Below are positions 1 through 8,888 of a stretch of 64,000 nt of DNA, one piece after another (positions within the stretch are counted from its first letter, which is position 1; each line of letters starts with the position of its first letter). The translations under genes and the position numbers were made by a program. This stretch comes from CBDCUI01 sp965223115 (lineage in GTDB: Bacteria > Pseudomonadota > Gammaproteobacteria > UBA4575). The notes beneath the pieces are model-generated. The model was given only the letters and a program-made list of their open reading frames with translations. It ran no database searches and had not been told where the DNA came from. The stretch spans positions 1,984,001-2,048,000 of the forward strand of contig OZ244982.1 of NCBI GenBank assembly GCA_965223115.1, read 5' to 3'.

Positions 1-1
1 A

Positions 2-892
2 GTTTTTGCTGAAGACGAGACAATTCTTTCTCCATATGACCTATTTCTAAATGTTAATAAGTTACCCAGGAGACCATCTAAAGATGAAACAGATCTGGCA
101 TATAGCAAAAGATTAGTAAGCCTTATAAATGGTTTAAAACAGAAAAATAAGCTTACATTTATAAAAGAAAACCCAAATACTAGCCACGGTGGATTCGAAT
201 TTCACGACCAAACTTTTGAATTTGGCCCAAAGCAATTAGAAGGACTGGAAATCTTTTTTAATCAAGATGAACAGAATGAACTATCTGTTGGAAACTGTAT
301 TGCATGTCATGCTGCACCTCATTTCACAGACTTTGGCTTACACAATACGGGGGTCACTCAAGTCGAATATGATGCTGTACATGGCTTAGGCAAATTTAAT
401 AAATTAGACATCCCTGACTTAGTAAACCGAAACAAACAGGCAGACTTGTACTTGCCGGCAACACATACCCATCCAGATCGACAAGGACTATTCCGCAGTA
501 TTCCAGATGAAACTAACCCTCTACTAACTGATTTAGGTACCTGGAATATTTTTTATAATGATGATTACGCAAGGTCACAACAATCAATACAGAATATTAT
601 TTGTACTGGAAACACAAACCCTTGCGATTCTGATGACCATGCCTTAGAACGTAGCATCGCAACATTCAAAACTCCTGGATTGAGAGACTTAGGACATTCT
701 GCACCCTATATGCATAATGGCCAGATAAGTGATCTAGATGGAATTATATTCTTTTATATCAAATCTGCCGCGATGGCTCGTCAAGGCACACTAAGAAATA
801 GCGACGAAAAAATTGAATCCATCAATTTAACCGCAAAAGATGTCAGTCCACTTGTAGCATTTTTAATTTCTTTATATGAAGATTACAACTAA
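2..892 (+). CDS. Di-heme cytochrome c peroxidase / MauG-family protein, C-terminal part (5' end outside window)
   Basis: The frame is open from base 2 to the TAA at 890-892, so this is the 3' part of a longer gene. Visible residues include a c-type heme motif CIACH (codons 99-103 of the visible part, bases 296-310). A later SAPYMHNG motif places a Met at codon 237, the usual distal heme ligand or conserved loop of this family. Family members carry two CxxCH hemes in the periplasm and reduce peroxide or oxidise other substrates; the first heme motif would lie upstream of the window. The end of the protein (conserved PG-x-RD before the MHNG loop) matches the usual C-terminus, so the 3' end is intact. 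The substrate cannot be told. An internal TTG at 446 is not the real start because the heme motif lies upstream of it. Confidence 0.85.
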   Translation, partial: VFAEDETILSPYDLFLNVNKLPRRPSKDETDLAYSKRLVSLINGLKQKNKLTFIKENPNTSHGGFEFHDQTFEFGPKQLEGLEIFFNQDEQNELSVGNCIACHAAPHFTDFGLHNTGVTQVEYDAVHGLGKFNKLDIPDLVNRNKQADLYLPATHTHPDRQGLFRSIPDETNPLLTDLGTWNIFYNDDYARSQQSIQNIICTGNTNPCDSDDHALERSIATFKTPGLRDLGHSAPYMHNGQISDLDGIIFFYIKSAAMARQGTLRNSDEKIESINLTAKDVSPLVAFLISLYEDYN

Positions 893-920
893 CAAATAAC
901 ATCAATTGTTGTTCTTAATA

Positions 921-946
921 AAAAATCCCCGCCCTTCAGGGCGGGG
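921..946 (-). terminator. Rho-independent terminator for the minus strand
   Basis: A perfect 8-bp stem (CCCCGCCC/GGGCGGGG, 927-934 with 939-946) has a TTCA loop and, on the minus strand, is followed by a T-rich run. It lies directly downstream of the 35-codon minus-strand gene at 983-1090. On the plus strand it has no T tract, so it would end the peroxidase transcript poorly. Confidence 0.75.
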
Positions 947-982
947 TAAATATGTAGTTAGGGGGTAGAGAAAAGCTACGTA

Positions 983-1090
983 TTAAAAAATAGCCACCAT
1001 TAGACCAAAGCCAGCCGATATCGCTACTGCGAAAAGCAGAAAGTCTGGTACCAGTATGTTATAAAAAAATGCGTTCTCTATGTCACTCAT
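983..1090 (-). CDS. Small single-span membrane peptide (35 aa)
   Basis: The ATG at 1090 is preceded by an AGAGG Shine-Dalgarno sequence at good spacing, and the frame runs 35 codons to TAA at 983-985. The peptide starts MSDIENAFFYN and continues with a hydrophobic helix (FLLFAVAISAGFGLMVAIF) that reaches the C-terminus. That is the pattern of a small inner-membrane protein with a short charged N-terminus. It has its own terminator at 921-946 and no other gene in its unit, which argues for a real expressed gene. I do not recognise the family. It resembles in general form the small subunits of respiratory complexes, but no specific assignment is justified. Confidence 0.6.
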   Translation of the reverse strand: MSDIENAFFYNILVPDFLLFAVAISAGFGLMVAIF

Positions 1091-1506
1091 GATCAATCCT
1101 CTAGTTTATGTTATGGGTTATCAATGTCGTTAAAACAACTTGGTTTCAAGACAAAGCTTAGATGGGGCCAACCACATTTTGTTCACCGAAAAACATGAAT
1201 TTTTATTAAAAAATTTAAGTTTTTCAACTCCAGTCTATGAAAGCCCTCAGCATATAGTTTGCAAATGCTGTGCCAAACTACAGACCGTTATTTTTCAATC
1301 ACTTAATTACAGCAAAAAAATTTAATCGAGCAAAAATTGCACAAGCAGAGTGCGCTCTTTATTCATAGTTAAGCAACTATAATTTAAATAGTGGTTTCAC
1401 ATTTTATGAATACGCTAATGAAGATTAGCTAAAGTTTTGTGAAATTTGTCTTAAGAAAAGGCAAAGCCCGACGACCGCTATGTTATAGGTGATGTACTGT
1501 AAAGAA
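1091..1506. other. Intergenic region, no gene supported
   Basis: AT-rich spacer between the 35-aa membrane peptide and the S24-like gene, both on the minus strand. A 61-codon TTG-initiated frame at 1140-1325 has no ribosome binding site or recognisable motif. The region should contain the promoter of the small peptide gene, but I cannot pick convincing -35/-10 boxes. Confidence 0.5.
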
Positions 1507-1872
1507 CTAAGTATAGTGTTTATGTTCTTTACGGCGTGTCCCAGCACGCTGCACAATAACACCGCGAACGGCTTCTAAACCACTCACTTCAATATCGTCA
1601 TATCCTTTGTTTAATGCACGCAATAGGTGACGTCCATCTTCAATGATAAACTGCCGGAATATATACTCATCATTGACCATTGCCAATACATAGCAACCGC
1701 TTTCCACCGCGGCAGCCGAATCTATAATGATGATATTGCCATCTTTAAATTCGGGCTCCATGCTGTCTCCCATCACGCGCAACGCAAACGGCTCTGAGTT
1801 AGCACAGCCTCCGTGATCAGCAAGATCTGCATGAATAATTGCTTGTTGTATGGTTTCTTTATCGTTAGACAT
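1507..1872 (-). CDS. S24/LexA-fold peptidase-like protein without HTH, catalytic Lys replaced by Arg
   Basis: About 120 residues cover only the C-terminal LexA/CI-like fold. The serine of the S24 dyad is present in VMGDSMEPEF (Ser37 from this start). A beta-strand GCYVLAMVNDEYIFRQF follows, where family members carry a Lys (usually FKQ); here it is Arg73. No N-terminal helix-turn-helix is present, so it cannot bind DNA like LexA by itself. The start is uncertain: an in-frame ATG at 1905 would add 11 residues and overlap the upstream gene's stop. I chose the ATG at 1872 because the extra segment is Cys-rich and covers a 16-bp palindrome. Neither start has a clear ribosome site. The role is unknown; it may be an inactive or peptide-binding S24 fold. 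Confidence 0.7.
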   Translation of the reverse strand: MSNDKETIQQAIIHADLADHGGCANSEPFALRVMGDSMEPEFKDGNIIIIDSAAAVESGCYVLAMVNDEYIFRQFIIEDGRHLLRALNKGYDDIEVSGLEAVRGVIVQRAGTRRKEHKHYT

Positions 1873-1880
1873 TTTTGTAT

Positions 1881-1896
1881 TGCACATTAATGTGCA
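1881..1896. promoter_or_regulatory. Perfect 16-bp palindrome upstream of the S24-like gene
   Basis: TGCACATTAATGTGCA is a perfect palindrome 8 bp upstream of the preferred S24-like start. It overlaps the stop codon of the glycosidase gene. Its size and symmetry suit a dimeric repressor site, but no cognate regulator can be named. Confidence 0.4.
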
Positions 1897-3641
1897 TTCA
1901 CACATTCGAAAACACCCGGCACACTAAACCCTGCATCTGCATCATCCAGCACTAATACCCAGTCATTGCCTACAGAATTAACTTTGAATTCTTCTATAAA
2001 AGGATCATCACTTGCAGGTGAAGGCTTTCCTGGAGGTAAAAAGTTCATTTTCTTTAGTTTCGATATATCTAAATATTCAACAAACGGTTTATTATTCGTT
2101 AACTGACCTTTTCCATCGTAAACTTGACCATCTCTAGGGTTATACCACCATGCGTTTAAATGTTTAATATGCAATTGTTTGAAATCTACTTCAAAATCAC
2201 GCCCATTAGCTACATAGACAAGTGCATAATTTCCTTTATCTGAACGAGTAGCTTGCAAACGATCAAACCTGCCCCCCTCTGGGGTTTTTCCAATAACAGC
2301 TTGATCTGGAATTCTTTCAAAAAATGGACGTGACAATATTAAATTTTTTAAATACTGCATATGATTAGCGCCTTCACCATGTTGCAAACCAGTAATCCTT
2401 TCTCCGGTTACAAGATCAATCCCTAACGACTCGTACCAAGGGCCATTTGCACCATTTCCAGCTATTTGCCCACCGCGTAAAAAGTGAATTATATTACGAT
2501 GTCCATAGGTATGACCAAAACTACCTGCAAACACAGAAAGATATCCTGAACGCCGTGACTCCCAAGAAGTGATGGGGATCGTATCAACATTATTCATATC
2601 TGCTGATAATTTGAAACGACGCCACGAATTTTCGTAGGAAACTTCACTGTTCAACACAGGACGAACAGGACTGCGCATGTAGTCTTCTTGAATAGAATCA
2701 TAAATGCGGCTTGAACCTTTATTGCTTAAACGATCATGAGTTATGCTTGACTGTATTGCATTAAAATCTAACCACTTTGCTTGGCGATACTCTTTTAAAT
2801 CGCCAGAAGATTGCCCGGCTCCTTTAGGGTGCAATGTCATTAGAGTAGTGTCGTAATCTGCTTCACCATCTTGCTCACTCACGCCATTGACACCATCTGC
2901 AATACCCTCTGCAATAGCAAAATTCATGGCTAATAAATTTAAACGAAATGCATTGTCTTCAATTTGCTCTGGTTTCACAAAAGCATCGCCCCCCATTATC
3001 CAAACAACATTCGGTTTGATCCCAAAACGCTTCCCTAAAAAATGACCATATCCATATGCCACTGATTTATCTGTTACAACAGTAGGTACATTATGATTTT
3101 TAAAGTGATTATTCCATGCCGGCACAATAGCCATATATATGCCGTGCTTTGCAGCCGTATCAATTACGTATTCAACATATTCCCAATAATCATCTATTGC
3201 AGAAGTAGAATCCTTTGCTATTAGTGGAACACTAAAATCTCCGCTTGTATTGCCATCCACAAATGCTTTATGCCCATAAGCATTCACTTCTGTATCGACA
3301 TCGTCTTTTGCAAATGTACCCTCAACTGTATGCGCTCTATATAATGTAAGCGGAAGTAATTGAGCCTGTACAACATTAAACCCTTGTGCTGCACGTGTAG
3401 CAAAATAATCTTCTATGGGAAAATCCTGATACAAACTATTATCTGCATCGCGCAACGAGTTACGAAAAATTCCCCACGCCGTATCCCCTTGCCAAAAAAA
3501 TGGTGTGCCATCTGCATGCTGCAAAAAACGTCCATTTGTAGACACTTCTAATGTACCATGCTCAACCCAAGGTAATTCAGCGCTTGCTATCCATGGCATT
3601 AATAAAACCACAGCTACAATAATAGATTTCAAATAACGCAC
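1887..3641 (-). CDS. Secreted GH140-like (DUF4038) glycoside hydrolase with C-terminal PF12904-like domain
   Basis: This 584-residue protein starts (GTG) with a clear signal peptide ending WIASA, so it is exported. The segment NGRFLQHADGTPFFWQGDTA is the hallmark opening of the DUF4038/apiosidase-like TIM barrel. Further barrel motifs include a VVWIMGGD strand and a conserved acid in LNSEVSYE, the likely nucleophile region. The C-terminal ~100 residues (ALVYVANGRDFEVDF, then WWYNPRDGQVYDG and DWVLVLDD) match the beta-sandwich annotated as a putative collagen-binding domain, which usually accompanies this barrel. GH140 founding members release apiose from rhamnogalacturonan II, but the family is broad and the substrate here is unknown. 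No polysaccharide-utilisation genes lie nearby, so it appears to be a solitary gene. Confidence 0.8.
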   Translation of the reverse strand: MRYLKSIIVAVVLLMPWIASAELPWVEHGTLEVSTNGRFLQHADGTPFFWQGDTAWGIFRNSLRDADNSLYQDFPIEDYFATRAAQGFNVVQAQLLPLTLYRAHTVEGTFAKDDVDTEVNAYGHKAFVDGNTSGDFSVPLIAKDSTSAIDDYWEYVEYVIDTAAKHGIYMAIVPAWNNHFKNHNVPTVVTDKSVAYGYGHFLGKRFGIKPNVVWIMGGDAFVKPEQIEDNAFRLNLLAMNFAIAEGIADGVNGVSEQDGEADYDTTLMTLHPKGAGQSSGDLKEYRQAKWLDFNAIQSSITHDRLSNKGSSRIYDSIQEDYMRSPVRPVLNSEVSYENSWRRFKLSADMNNVDTIPITSWESRRSGYLSVFAGSFGHTYGHRNIIHFLRGGQIAGNGANGPWYESLGIDLVTGERITGLQHGEGANHMQYLKNLILSRPFFERIPDQAVIGKTPEGGRFDRLQATRSDKGNYALVYVANGRDFEVDFKQLHIKHLNAWWYNPRDGQVYDGKGQLTNNKPFVEYLDISKLKKMNFLPPGKPSPASDDPFIEEFKVNSVGNDWVLVLDDADAGFSVPGVFECVNAH

Positions 3642-3686
3642 TAATCAAACCAACATAATGTAATAATTTATATTTAAGACACAACG

Positions 3687-5495
3687 CTAAGCAACGAGTT
3701 CTTTATTTTCTTCCGCTTCACGCTCTTCTTGTTGCAGCAACCACATTTTGGCATAGGTACCATTATGTTTAAGCAGTTCACGATGACTCCCAGCTTCAAT
3801 GACACGGCCATGATCCAACACATAAATCGAATCGGCATCCACTACAGTAGACAGACGATGCGCTATTACCATTGTGGTGACCCCTTGGGTAACCTCTTGC
3901 ATGGACTTCAAAATAATACTTTCAGATTGTGAATCCAGACTCGAAGTGGCTTCATCAAAAATTAAAATGCGTGGGTTTTTAAGCACCGCACGCGCAATGG
4001 CAATGCGTTGCTTTTCTCCCCCAGATAACTTTAAACCTCGTTCTCCAACAACGGTGTTATATTGCTGCGGCAGTTGTTCAATGAAGTCATGAATGTTAGC
4101 TAATTTAGCCGCTTGTGCGACTTCGGCTTGGCTTGCATCCGGTTTTGCATACTGGATATTGAAATAAATACTTTCATTAAACAGCACCGTATCTTGCGGC
4201 ACGACTGCAATGGCTTGATGCAAACTGTCTTGTGTACATTCTCGAACATCCTGCCCATCAATACGTACTGTGCCTGCAGTGACATCATAAAAACGGAACA
4301 GTAACCGCGCTAAAGTGGATTTACCTGCACCGGATGGCCCCACGATTGCCACTTTATGACCAGGCGGAATGTTAATAGAAACATCATGTAAAATTTCCCG
4401 ATCTTGATTATAAGCAAATGACACTTGATCAAATTCTATATGCGCTGCACGCACATTTAATGGTGTAGCATTCTCTGCATCATTAATTTCTGTTTTTTGA
4501 TTTAACAACCGCACCAACAAATCCATATCGGCTAACGAGTAGGTAATCTGTCGATAGACAATGCCTAATGTATTGAGTGGCACAAACAATTGCAGCATTA
4601 ATGCATTCACCAACACTAAATCACCCAATGTCATAGTGCCGGTCGCTACACCGCTGGCAGCAAAAATCATAATAAAGGTAACCCCAACCGCAATAATAAA
4701 AGCTTGCCCAAAGTTCAACATGGACATTGTAGTAATGCTTTTTACCGCGGCATTCTCCCATTGTGATAAGGTTTCACCATAACGTGATAATTCGTAACGT
4801 TTGTTATTAAAATATTTCACCGTTTCGTAATTCAACAAACTATCTACCGCAATGGAATTCGCTTGTGAATCCAAGCGATTCATTTCATGGCGAAACTGCA
4901 TGCGCCAATTGGTTACCGCTAATGTAAACATGATGTATAAAACTACAGCTATTAAAGTAACCATGGAAAATTTCAAAGCATAAGCGCCTAATAAAATAGC
5001 TGCTACCAAGCCTAACTCCACAAAAGTAGGTAAAATAATAAACACCATGTAATTGATAATTGAAGAAACGCTTTGCGTGCCGCGCTCTAAATCACGCGTG
5101 ATAGAGCCGGTTTGTCGTTCTAAATGAAATCGCAGCGGTAAATTGTGCAAATGTTCCAGCACACGTGTAGAAAGATTTTGCATGGCGCGATAACGCACTC
5201 GTGCAAACAAGACATCACGTAATTCATTAAACAATGCTGTGGTTAATCGCAATGCACCATAAGCGAGCAATAAGCCCAACGGCAACACGACTAAACTGGC
5301 TTCAATGTCTAATGAATCTACAATACCTTTTAAAACTAACGGCACTGCAACGGTAGCGACCTTGGCAACAATTAAACACCCTAAAGCAATTAGCACACGC
5401 CAACGATAGGCCCATACATAAGGAAACATCTGTAACAAATTTTTAAAATCAGCACGTTGTTTATGCGGCTCTTCGGTTCTCGCATGAAATTGCAT
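3687..5495 (-). CDS. ATM1/ABCB7-type ABC transporter (fused permease and ATPase)
   Basis: This 602-residue half-transporter has an N-terminal membrane domain of about six helices (residues ~30-320) and a C-terminal nucleotide-binding domain. The ATPase carries Walker A (GPSGAGKST), signature LSGGEKQR, Walker B ILIFDEATSSLD and the H-loop IAHRLS, so it should be active as a dimer. The membrane domain (FHLERQTGSITRDLERGTQ, then NYETVKYFNNKRYE) is typical of the ATM1/HMT1 subfamily, which exports glutathione-linked sulfur or metal conjugates. Full length for the family. It stands alone on the minus strand, with a ~480-bp divergent region to nrdA. The exact substrate is not visible from sequence. 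Confidence 0.92.
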   Translation of the reverse strand: MQFHARTEEPHKQRADFKNLLQMFPYVWAYRWRVLIALGCLIVAKVATVAVPLVLKGIVDSLDIEASLVVLPLGLLLAYGALRLTTALFNELRDVLFARVRYRAMQNLSTRVLEHLHNLPLRFHLERQTGSITRDLERGTQSVSSIINYMVFIILPTFVELGLVAAILLGAYALKFSMVTLIAVVLYIMFTLAVTNWRMQFRHEMNRLDSQANSIAVDSLLNYETVKYFNNKRYELSRYGETLSQWENAAVKSITTMSMLNFGQAFIIAVGVTFIMIFAASGVATGTMTLGDLVLVNALMLQLFVPLNTLGIVYRQITYSLADMDLLVRLLNQKTEINDAENATPLNVRAAHIEFDQVSFAYNQDREILHDVSINIPPGHKVAIVGPSGAGKSTLARLLFRFYDVTAGTVRIDGQDVRECTQDSLHQAIAVVPQDTVLFNESIYFNIQYAKPDASQAEVAQAAKLANIHDFIEQLPQQYNTVVGERGLKLSGGEKQRIAIARAVLKNPRILIFDEATSSLDSQSESIILKSMQEVTQGVTTMVIAHRLSTVVDADSIYVLDHGRVIEAGSHRELLKHNGTYAKMWLLQQEEREAEENKELVA

Positions 5496-5781
5496 TTTGT
5501 TATTTATTTAATCCTTCGTAATACATTTTTTGTGAAACATAATTAAAAATATTTAACGTAATATCTTAGTGTTTTGCACAAGTATGTTTTTGTATAAAAT
5601 CAAAAAAATTTAAACGGTAGCTTTTTGGCCAATAGTTGCCATAATCAACAAAAATTTTTATAAAACTTTTCTATTGAATTGATCGAAAGATTTTAATGTA
5701 GAAAGTAAAAAAAGTAGTTGCAATTTTGTAACCCCACTAACGTTCTGGGTTTTTTAATCAAGCTGTAACATACAAATCTAT

Positions 5782-5790
5782 TTATCCACA
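5782..5790 (+). promoter_or_regulatory. Consensus DnaA box upstream of nrdA
   Basis: TTATCCACA is an exact match to the high-affinity DnaA box. It lies about 45 bp upstream of the predicted nrdA -35 element. In Escherichia coli DnaA binds upstream of nrdAB and links its expression to replication, so position and match both suggest the same control here. Confidence 0.6.
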
Positions 5791-5819
5791 GTTTGTCCAA
5801 AGGATTTCAGGTCTATTAC

Positions 5820-5866
5820 ACACAACATATTGTGCTTGACGAGTAATGAGCCCCAATTTATAGTAT
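5820..5866 (+). promoter_or_regulatory. nrdA promoter overlaid by two NrdR-like boxes
   Basis: Box 1 (5820-5835, ACACAACATATTGTGC) is a close match to the NrdR palindrome. Box 2 (5851-5866, CCCCAATTTATAGTAT) is weaker but starts exactly 31 bp later, the spacing typical of paired NrdR boxes. A sigma-70 promoter lies within: TTGACG (5836-5841), 17-bp spacer, TATAGT (5859-5864). Box 1 abuts the -35 and box 2 covers the -10, as expected for repression by NrdR when dATP is high. Confidence 0.75.
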
Positions 5867-5981
5867 TTGCCATTCACAGCTCCCCATCTCGGTCTTACCT
5901 GAGGAATAAAAATACACTCACGGGGATGCGTGAATAAAGAACGAAAAATCAATAACTTATAATATTAAGCTGAGAGAACAG

Positions 5982-8870
5982 ATGCAGCCAGAACTTGCCA
6001 CTATTGCCGACGAAAAAAGATCAAGCCCTACCCAAGCCAAAACCGAACCTTCAAGCCTAGAGATTGCGGCCACAGCGCCTGATCAATACCGTGTTATCCG
6101 ACGCAATGGCAAAGTTACCAGCTTCGATCGTGACAAAATCAAGGTTGCCGTCACCAAAGCCTTTCTCGCCGTAGAAGGCGGCAACGCTGCAGCTTCATCG
6201 CGTATTCATGAAATGGTGGATGAAATTACCGATAAGGTTTTTTATGCCCTGTCACGCAGTCGTCCGCAAGGGGGCACATTTCATATAGAAGACATTCAAG
6301 ATCAAGTCGAACTGGCCTTAATGCGTTATGGGCAACACAAAATTGCGCGTGCCTATGTTCTATACAGAGAACAACGTTCCCAGGAACGCGCGCAACAGGC
6401 CAAAGACAGTGCACCTGAAGAAGAGACCCAACAAACCACATCAACTATCAAAGTATTAAATGCAGAAGGTGTACAAAAACCTTTAGACATTGAGCGTCTC
6501 TCACGCATGGTGAAAGAGGCCTGTGCAGATACTGAATACGTGGAAGCACAACCCATCATCGACGAAACACTGCGTAATTTATACGACGGCATTCCTGAAA
6601 AAGAAGTAGGTACTGCATTAACCATGAGTGCACGTACACTGATTGAAAAAGAGCCCAATTACACTTATGTATCTGCACGTTTACTGCTGGATACTTTACG
6701 CCGTGAAGCCCTTACTTTTGTGCACGGTGTGCATTCAGAGGCTACATTTAAAGAAATGTCGTTTCAGTATGCAGACTACTTTGAACGTTACATTCGCAAA
6801 GCGGCAGAACTGGAATTATTGGATACAAAACTTGCAACCGAATATGACTTAAAACAATTAGGCAAAGCCCTAAAGCCCAAGCGTGACCATCAGTTCACTT
6901 ATCTCGGCATGCAAACCCTTTACGACCGGTATTTCATTCACAGCGATGGCATTCGTTTTGAATTACCACAAGCATTTTTCATGCGCGTCGCCATGGGCTT
7001 GGCTACCAATGAAGTAGAACGTGAAGCACGCACTATCGAGTTTTACAATTTACTTTCGTCTTTTGACTTCATGAGCTCAACACCGACGTTGTTTAACTCT
7101 GGCACCTTACGCCCACAATTGTCTTCTTGTTACCTCACCACGGTGCCGGATGATTTACATGGCATTTTTGAAGCCATTCAAGATGATGCGATGCTGTCCA
7201 AGTTTGCCGGCGGCTTAGGGAATGACTGGTCACGCGTGCGTTCCATGGGCGCACACATCAAAGGCACCAATGGTAAATCACAAGGTGTGGTGCCCTTCTT
7301 AAAAGTGGCCAACGATACTGCTGTTGCCGTAAATCAAGGTGGCAAACGTAAAGGCGCCATGTGTGCTTATTTAGAAACCTGGCACTTAGACATTGAAGAG
7401 TTTTTAGAGCTGCGCAAAAACACCGGTGACGATCGTCGTCGTACTCATGACATGAACACCGCCAACTGGGTACCGGACTTATTCATGAAGCGCGTCAGCG
7501 AAGAACAAGAATGGACCTTGTTCTCACCGCATGAAGCTCCAGATTTGCATGATCTCAGTGGCGTCGAGTTTGAAGCACGTTATGAAGAATACGAACAAAA
7601 AGCAGAACGTGGCGACATTAAAGGCTTTAAGAAAGTACAAGCCATTGACCTGTGGCGCAAGATGCTCGGCATGTTATATGAAACCGGACATCCCTGGATT
7701 ACTTTTAAAGATCCTTGCAACTTGCGATCTCCGCAACAACATAATGGTGTGGTGCATTCTTCAAACTTATGCACTGAGATTACGCTTAACACCACTGATG
7801 AAGAAATAGCGGTGTGTAATCTAGGTTCCGTAAACCTGGCTGCACACATTGATGAAAACGGTTTAGATCTTAACAAGCTGGAAAAAACCATCTCCACTGC
7901 CATGCGCATGTTGGATAACGTAATTGAATACAACTACTACAGCGTATCCAAAGCACGTAAATCAAACTTACGACATCGTCCGGTGGGTTTAGGCATGATG
8001 GGCTTTCAAGATGCCTTATATATTCAAAACATTCCTTACAGCAGTGAAGCCGCTGTAGAGTTTGCCGATCGTTCCATGGAAGCCGTCAGCTACTACGCCA
8101 TCAAGGCATCGACGGATTTAGCCGAAGAGCGTGGCACCTATGCAACCTTCAAAGGCTCACTGTGGGACCAAGGTGTTCTACCGATTGATTCGATTGAAAT
8201 TTTAGAAAAAGGTCGTGGCAGTTACTTAAAACAAGACCGCAGTATGACAATGGATTGGGATAGCTTACGCCAGCGTATACAAACCGTGGGCATGCGCAAT
8301 TCCAACACCATGGCAATTGCACCTACCGCCACCATCTCTAACATCTGTGGTGTTACACAAAGCATTGAACCTACGTATCAAAACTTATATGTGAAATCGA
8401 ATTTATCCGGTGAGTTCACCGTTAGCAATCCTCACTTGATTGCTGATTTAAAAAAACGTGATCTCTGGGACGAAGTCATGGCCAATGATCTCAAATATTT
8501 TGATGGCAGTGTGCAGTCCATCGATCGTGTTCCAGAAGAGTTAAAAGATTTATACGCCACTGCGTTTGAAGTCGATCCACGTTGGCTCGTCGAAGCTGCT
8601 TCGCGTCGCCAAAAATGGATTGATCAAGCTCAGTCGCTCAACCTATATATGTCAGAACCCTCAGGGCAAAAGCTGGACAACTTATACAAGCTTGCCTGGG
8701 TACGTGGTTTGAAAACCACTTACTACTTACGTTCCATGGGTGCGACACATGTAGAAAAAAGTACCGTCCAAGATCGAGACAACAAGCTCAATGCCGTCAG
8801 CAACGGTAATGGCAGCAGTGCGCCAAAGGCTTGCTCGATTTTGGATCCAGAATGTGAAGCTTGCCAATAG
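5982..8870 (+). CDS. nrdA: Class Ia ribonucleoside-diphosphate reductase, alpha subunit
   Basis: This 962-residue catalytic subunit reduces ribonucleoside diphosphates to deoxy forms, in complex with NrdB. The N-terminus carries two ATP-cone domains in tandem (about residues 33-135 and 150-245), the arrangement seen in Pseudomonas-type NrdA, which sense ATP/dATP. The catalytic barrel shows SSCYLTT (redox Cys), SNLCTEITLN (radical Cys with Asn and Glu), and the tyrosine pair in KTTYYLRS for radical transfer. The mobile C-terminal thiol pair lies in the ending ACSILDPECEACQ. Length and motifs are complete. The start has a GAGAG ribosome site. It is the first gene of an nrdA-nrdB operon behind an NrdR/DnaA-type promoter. 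nrdB follows after an unusually structured 183-nt gap. Confidence 0.98.
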   Translation: MQPELATIADEKRSSPTQAKTEPSSLEIAATAPDQYRVIRRNGKVTSFDRDKIKVAVTKAFLAVEGGNAAASSRIHEMVDEITDKVFYALSRSRPQGGTFHIEDIQDQVELALMRYGQHKIARAYVLYREQRSQERAQQAKDSAPEEETQQTTSTIKVLNAEGVQKPLDIERLSRMVKEACADTEYVEAQPIIDETLRNLYDGIPEKEVGTALTMSARTLIEKEPNYTYVSARLLLDTLRREALTFVHGVHSEATFKEMSFQYADYFERYIRKAAELELLDTKLATEYDLKQLGKALKPKRDHQFTYLGMQTLYDRYFIHSDGIRFELPQAFFMRVAMGLATNEVEREARTIEFYNLLSSFDFMSSTPTLFNSGTLRPQLSSCYLTTVPDDLHGIFEAIQDDAMLSKFAGGLGNDWSRVRSMGAHIKGTNGKSQGVVPFLKVANDTAVAVNQGGKRKGAMCAYLETWHLDIEEFLELRKNTGDDRRRTHDMNTANWVPDLFMKRVSEEQEWTLFSPHEAPDLHDLSGVEFEARYEEYEQKAERGDIKGFKKVQAIDLWRKMLGMLYETGHPWITFKDPCNLRSPQQHNGVVHSSNLCTEITLNTTDEEIAVCNLGSVNLAAHIDENGLDLNKLEKTISTAMRMLDNVIEYNYYSVSKARKSNLRHRPVGLGMMGFQDALYIQNIPYSSEAAVEFADRSMEAVSYYAIKASTDLAEERGTYATFKGSLWDQGVLPIDSIEILEKGRGSYLKQDRSMTMDWDSLRQRIQTVGMRNSNTMAIAPTATISNICGVTQSIEPTYQNLYVKSNLSGEFTVSNPHLIADLKKRDLWDEVMANDLKYFDGSVQSIDRVPEELKDLYATAFEVDPRWLVEAASRRQKWIDQAQSLNLYMSEPSGQKLDNLYKLAWVRGLKTTYYLRSMGATHVEKSTVQDRDNKLNAVSNGNGSSAPKACSILDPECEACQ

Positions 8871-8888
8871 GCAAACAGAAATCGACCA

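Larger units (their letters stand above)
5496..5981. other. Divergent regulatory region between the ATM1-type exporter and nrdA
   Basis: This ~490-bp stretch has no gene. It contains the DnaA box, the NrdR-like boxes and the promoter described separately. The rest is AT-rich. About 110 nt of untranslated leader follows the predicted nrdA transcription start, with a GAGAG ribosome site before the ATG at 5982. Confidence 0.6.

Noticed and set aside
1140..1325. 61-codon frame starting at TTG
   Set aside because: No ribosome site, no recognisable motif, AT-rich spacer composition.
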